Shown here: one piece after another, positions 60,001 through 62,000 of the stretch
Position numbering within the stretch: position 1 is the first letter of the stretch
Layout: each line of letters starts with the position of its first letter
Assembly (NCBI RefSeq): GCF_000003815.2
Contig: NC_049986.1
Location: 7,165,165 to 7,227,164 of the forward strand
Direction of reading: 5' to 3'
Length of the DNA stretch: 62,000 nucleotides
From: Branchiostoma floridae
Taxonomy: Eukaryota; Chordata; Leptocardii; Amphioxiformes; Branchiostomatidae
The notes under the pieces: generated by a model
Databases searched by the model: none
The model's input: only the letters and a program-made list of their open reading frames with translations
Told to the model about the DNA's origin: nothing
Program-made: the position numbers and the translations under genes

Positions 60001-61275
60001 TTTATCAATTGTGGAAATGTTATTTACATAGCGTATCAAGTAGGCAAATAGAATATATCGCAATGTTTCACATAGCCATAGAACTTACCTCTCATCGTCT
60101 TCATCCTCGACCAGCCAGCTATCTCCGAAATCGTTCCAGTTCAGAGCGATGGTCTCAAGGTCTGACATCATGAGGTCATCGCTCATGACGCCGTTGTAGT
60201 TACCGCACAGTCCACACATCCTGCCCCAGTAGTAAGGAGTAACCGTCACCTGTAGCAGGGTTTAAAAGAAATCATAATTTGTGACGGACCGAGACGAGGG
60301 ATGATACAAGCATAGTCGCGTTTGGGATTGTTTTCTCGCCGCAATTTAAGCGCCACCTACTTATAGCGGCGAGAATCAGAAGCTCTGAGAAAGGTGTCTG
60401 AGAGACGTCGAAACGTATATAAAGCCAAGTAAGTACCTACTAGTTGTGAAAACGAATTCTCCTTTATCCTACATTCTACCAACCTGATGAAATTATTTTC
60501 CGAAGGGATCATTCTTTCCATATCAGATGGCTACCTAGATAAGATGGTTTACTGAAAAGCCAATGATACAATATACAATTATCAATAGGTATGTCTACGA
60601 CTAGCTGTGGAACACTCCTCCTTCAAGCTATACTTTAGCACTACGGGGTCCCCAAAGTTGACTTTGGAAAAATGATAGCAGCTCATTCGTCCCTCGTGGT
60701 TTCTTCAGTTTAATTCAAACTTTCAAAGTTTCAAGGACACTAAACTGAAGAAACTACGGGGGACGAATGAGCTGCTATCATTTTTCCAAAGTCGACTTGG
60801 GGTCACATCGGGTCAAATTCCCGCATTAAAATAATGACAAATATGGTCGTCCGGTGGCTTTTATAATGGAGCTTTGTTTTCCAAGCCCCCCTGTGGATTA
60901 CTTCGGACCTTCTGGAGTTGTGTTTTTCGCCCGGCAAGGCAGGTAAGTGCGTTGGAAATCTAGGGAGTTCAAGAATCCGGCCCGACCGGAAAGAATAAAG
61001 GCCCAGCGAACACAAGTTGAATCCTGTCTTCGGCGTGCCTCACGACTCCGTAGTGCTAAAGTATAGCTCGAAGGAGGAGTGTTCCACGGCTAGTCTACGA
61101 CATGCAACTTGTCAGAATGTGAAATTGCCGGCCTTACCTTCACACAGTGACGCCCATTGTAGAAGATGTCCACGCAGTACTCTACCAGCCGCACGTGAAC
61201 CCATATACCTCGGTACCTAACGTCAATCTTGTCCATGGCCAGAGTGAATGGAACCGAGTACAGCACTCCATTCAC
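48005..61275 (-). CDS. Convergent paralogue, 5' partial: VWD-C8-TIL-TILa-VWAx2-Kunitzx3
   Basis: Exons in transcription order: 61275-61138, 60249-60089, 59224-58953, 57999-57797, 57046-56977, 56151-56030, 55300-55145, 54776-54711, 53598-53406, 52890-52722, 52064-51914, 51667-51445, 50131-49967, 49561-49394, 48963-48796, and a proposed last exon 48018-48005. All phases agree. About 810 residues are visible. The start (VWD first exon and anything upstream, perhaps CTLD and signal peptide) lies right of 62000. Exons match those of the plus gene in length except C8 (272 versus 275), TIL (203 versus 209) and VWA2 middle (151 versus 157). The Kunitz block is unique to this copy. Likely a secreted adhesion or matrix protein with a protease-inhibitor tail; inferred from domains only. 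Confidence 0.85.
48160..48660. repeat. Remnant of a fourth Kunitz repeat unit, intron part only
   Basis: Blocks GAATAAAAG, GCTTTTCCAACCAT, ATTTGCAGAT, AAGTGGACTTGTCCAA, ACATTTTCTGCGA repeat those in the introns upstream of Kunitz exons 3 and 2 (48985-49200, 49575-49760) in the same order, but no Kunitz exon is present. Confidence 0.5.
48796..48963 (-). CDS. Kunitz domain 3
   Basis: A 168-nt phase 1-1 exon codes [52 protein letters not shown]. The fold cysteines are all present, but the inferred P1 residue is Glu, which does not fit trypsin; it may target a different protease or serve another role. If the donor at 48795 were not used, the frame would read on for about 40 residues to a stop near 48674. 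Confidence 0.92.
49394..49561 (-). CDS. Kunitz domain 2
   Basis: A 168-nt phase 1-1 exon codes [52 protein letters not shown]. Complete six-cysteine Kunitz domain; the inferred P1 residue is Lys, again trypsin-like. Exon and flanking intron repeat the next unit (48963) with a period of about 598 bases, so the two arose by recent tandem duplication. Confidence 0.93.
49967..50131 (-). CDS. Kunitz domain 1
   Basis: A 165-nt exon with phase-1 introns on both sides codes a complete Kunitz/BPTI domain: [20 protein letters not shown], then [29 protein letters not shown]. Six cysteines have family spacing. By analogy with BPTI the P1 residue (after the second Cys) is Arg, which suits inhibition of trypsin-like serine proteases. 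The acceptor lies directly beside an 18-bp minisatellite (50170-50612). No Kunitz exon exists in the plus-strand copy. Confidence 0.93.
50170..50612. repeat. 18-bp minisatellite beside Kunitz exon 1
   Basis: About 24 units of TCTGCCTGGTACAGCAAT with point variants. Because 18 is divisible by three and the unit lacks stops, several frames stay open on both strands (for example RIAVPG or LLYQAE repeats on the minus strand). It lies in the intron between VWA2 and Kunitz 1, 40 bases from the acceptor. Confidence 0.92.
51161..51413. mobile_element. DNA element with CATCCTCC ends, interrupted by gap
   Basis: Long inverted ends: CATCCTCCACCGAAGGAACA with AACAGCCAAACTGCC on the left, mirrored before GTGGAGGAGGATG on the right. 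CATATAAG (51153) and CATATAAA (51414) look like an 8-base target duplication. The middle is the 100-N gap 51255-51354. Same family as 56285-56889. Confidence 0.7.
51255..51354. other. Assembly gap (100 N)
   Basis: Falls exactly in the middle of an inverted-repeat element, which probably caused it. Confidence 0.97.
51445..52890 (-). CDS. VWA domain 2 of the paralogue (three exons)
   Basis: Exons 52890-52722, 52064-51914 and 51667-51445. MIDAS motifs are intact: [30 protein letters not shown]. The middle exon is two codons shorter than in the plus gene and ends [13 protein letters not shown] rather than KLQAVWRPAPTPR. The last exon ends [10 protein letters not shown] and a phase-1 donor (gttagt), leading into the Kunitz exons. 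Its first ~195 bases are identical to the plus-gene exon. Confidence 0.9.
53406..56151 (-). CDS. VWA domain 1 of the paralogue (four exons)
   Basis: Exons 56151-56030, 55300-55145, 54776-54711, 53598-53406; lengths equal those of the plus gene. Motifs: [17 protein letters not shown] (again Ser in the usual Thr position), [11 protein letters not shown]. Introns carry insertions absent from the plus arm: a LINE tail at 55780-55985 and a SINE tail at 54898-55035. The LINE fragment at 53712-54120 is shared with the plus arm, where it has an internal deletion. Confidence 0.88.
53712..54120 (-). mobile_element. LINE 3' tail, shared with left arm
   Basis: Minus-strand coding relic [53 protein letters not shown], then the 3' end near TTGCACGACA / AATAAAGTTCTT. 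Related tails lie at 29985-30206, inside 56400-56740 and at 59560-59910. Confidence 0.7.
54898..55035 (+). mobile_element. SINE 3' tail, right arm only
   Basis: GGTACCTGACTTCGGTCGG, GTATGTGGCACTGTT and GCAGTGCCACATTGTC match the tail of the SINE at 39416. The matching intron in the left arm has no such sequence. Confidence 0.65.
55780..55985 (+). mobile_element. LINE C-terminal tail with zinc-finger end, right arm only
   Basis: Plus-strand relic [20 protein letters not shown] then [20 protein letters not shown] and RRCRADIN, stop at 55958-55960. The CxxC...HSRRC pattern is the usual end of several non-LTR elements. CCTAAAT lies on both sides as a possible target duplication. Confidence 0.65.
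56285..56889. mobile_element. DNA element with 8-bp target duplication, carrying a LINE tail
   Basis: Ends CATCCTCCTA and TAGGAGGATG with longer inverted inner blocks (ACATCCAACAGCGAAACTGC). GTAGAAAT flanks both sides (56277-56284, 56890-56897); the left arm has one copy, GTAGAGTT, at the empty site. 8 bases is the target size of hAT and P elements. The interior 56400-56740 is a LINE 3' tail (compare 53712-54120), so one element inserted into another. Confidence 0.78.
56977..57046 (-). CDS. TILa/VWC-like exon of the paralogue
   Basis: A 70-nt exon codes [20 protein letters not shown] then ICK, three substitutions from plus-gene exon 28356-28425. Acceptor (ctttaag) and donor (gtacgt) match the plus gene's phase pattern. 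Confidence 0.85.
57797..59224 (-). CDS. C8 and TIL domains of the paralogue
   Basis: Exon 59224-58953 codes [61 protein letters not shown] and TWRTSTRC: a C8 domain with a proline run where the plus gene has glycines. Exon 57999-57797 codes the TIL domain [54 protein letters not shown]. Splice sites mirror the plus gene. The intron between them holds dispersed repeats and a LINE tail with a zinc-finger end. Confidence 0.88.
58035..58480 (-). repeat. Dispersed repeat with (CAGA)n/(CA)n tail
   Basis: Minus-oriented copy of the element at 24810-25575 including its microsatellite end (58079-58122). Confidence 0.7.
58625..58830 (-). mobile_element. LINE C-terminal tail with C2H2-like end
   Basis: Minus-strand frame [58 protein letters not shown] then TGA (58627-58625). 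Pattern [21 protein letters not shown] is typical of the end of some non-LTR polymerases. 5' truncated. Confidence 0.65.
59281..59555 (+). mobile_element. LINE 3' coding end with (GAA)n tail
   Basis: Plus-strand frame [37 protein letters not shown], then stop at 59467-59469 and a tail AGAAGAAGAAGA. The FxPRTIxxWNxLP wording is a non-LTR polymerase ending. It lies in the C8 upstream intron of the minus gene. Confidence 0.68.
59556..60088 (+). mobile_element. Second LINE tail in the same intron
   Basis: 59560-59910 repeats in inverted order the LINE tail found inside 56400-56740 ([20 protein letters not shown]). 59910-60088 shows nothing recognisable. Confidence 0.55.
60089..61275 (-). CDS. 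VWD domain, second and third exons (partial)
   Basis: Exon 61275-61138 codes [19 protein letters not shown] and on to FYNGRHCVK. Exon 60249-60089 codes [20 protein letters not shown] and ends [10 protein letters not shown]. The hallmark CGLCGNYNG is intact. About 14 of 161 bases differ from plus-gene exon 26030-26190 by eye. The intron between them carries a 491-bp element with 9-bp target duplications (60602-61092) absent from the plus gene. The first VWD exon is not in the window. Confidence 0.88.
60602..61092. mobile_element. MITE with 9-bp target duplication
   Basis: About 45-base inverted ends: TAGCTGTGGAACACTCCTCC on the left and TAGCCGTGGAACACTCCTCC read from the right. GTCTACGAC flanks both sides (60593-60601, 61093-61101); the left arm has one copy (GTCAACGAC when read in this orientation) near 25925. 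9 bases fits Mutator-like elements. An inner palindrome (TTTCTTCAGTTTA...) lies at 60700-60760. Confidence 0.8.
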
Positions 61276-62000
61276 CTTTAAATAGAAATAAGGCACCTTA
61301 GATGAATTGGGAAAGCAACACTCTCTGATATACCTAACCATTTGAACTATATTGCAAGGATGCCAACAATATTCTTTTGAAAATTACTCTCCGTTGCTAC
61401 GAATATACTGTCTCAGAAAAATAAGTCAAACCCAATAAGTTACATCTTTAAGTTAGAATAGAGTAGTCGCTTACTATACTGTTTTAGTGCTTACCATTAT
61501 TTGTCTGTCACCTGCAATTAGCCCTCGGGCAAGAATTCGCAATAAACTTATATATAATGATGATGATCTTTAGTTGCATGTTCCTGCCAATATGGGCTAA
61601 ATGCAGCAATTCTATTGTGTTACATGGGATTCTAAAGGCTAACAGCACTATGATACAGTGGTTTTGCATTAAAAAAATACAGTCAAACCTGTCCACGACG
61701 ACCACCCGGGGGACCGGACAAAAGCGGCCGATTTGGCCAAGTGGTCGGTTAGAAGAGTATCGACTCACAACATGCCCGATGCATAGTATAAATAGTTTCC
61801 TTTGTGTTTAATGGCAAATAGCAAACACACGCACGTGCATCCGCCGCCATCTTTATTTTGAACATAACATCGTAATGGCAGTCAAAATCCGACGCAAACT
61901 GGCCGAATTCGGCACAAAATCGTGCTAGTTATCATTGTAAATCGATGACACCTCAAGATTTGAAAATGAAACGGTCGTTATGGGCAGGGATTTGGTCCCA
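61276..62000. other. Intron upstream of the partial VWD; MITE-like ends
   Basis: 61276-61405 still belongs to the right arm. AGTCAAACCTGTCCACGACG at 61681 resembles the end of a DNA transposon, and 61850-61990 is an inverted copy of 17880-18070. No exon seen up to the window edge. Confidence 0.5.

Larger units (their letters stand above)
43265..61405. repeat. Right arm of large inverted duplication
   Basis: Partner of 25605-37215, about 6.5 kb longer. The extra length comes from the Kunitz block (48.1-51.4 kb), a 1.1-kb THAP element, an 8-bp-target element, a 9-bp-target element, SINE and LINE tails and other intron repeats. Order of homologous pieces is preserved throughout. Confidence 0.9.

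Overview
The window is eukaryotic, intron-rich, transposon-dense animal DNA. Domain shuffling of CTLD, VWD, C8, TIL, VWA and Kunitz modules, tRNA-derived SINEs, many LINE tails, a Helitron and GC-neutral introns fit a lancelet (Branchiostoma) best; the species call is an inference from style, not from a search.

Layout. 1-16764 is accessory DNA: a 1-kb tandem duplication, one exon coding a signal peptide (2084-2147), a degenerate short-period repeat (2.4-3.5 kb), dispersed repeats, a broken LINE (8758-11495) and a truncated Helitron (11577-13920). From 16765 to 32762 a plus-strand multi-exon gene codes, in order, C-type lectin, two VWD-C8-TIL-TILa units and two VWA domains. All 23 exons join in phase when read with the signal-peptide exon. 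32763-37215 is its non-coding 3' flank. 37215-43265 is a hinge holding a ten-copy ~203-bp satellite, a SINE, a small MITE, a 1.1-kb foldback element, a GC-rich hairpin and a LINE tail. From 43265 to 61405 the sequence is an inverted, diverged copy of about 25605-37215. It carries a second, convergent (minus-strand) gene whose 5' part lies beyond the right edge of the window. It has VWD, C8, TIL, TILa and two VWA domains like its partner, but then continues into three Kunitz inhibitor domains that the plus gene lacks.

How the genes relate. They are tail-to-tail paralogues inside a large inverted duplication. Matching exons have the same or nearly the same length and the same phases, and differ by up to about 9% of bases in VWD, yet the last VWA exon is identical over about 195 bases, which points to gene conversion. 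The plus copy ends in a stop codon exactly where the Kunitz block is missing. Several transposons sit in one arm only; three of them have clear target duplications and a readable empty site in the other arm. Both products look like secreted, cysteine-rich multidomain adhesion or matrix proteins; the minus product adds a likely serine-protease-inhibitor tail. This function is inferred from domain families only. All alignments were made by eye.
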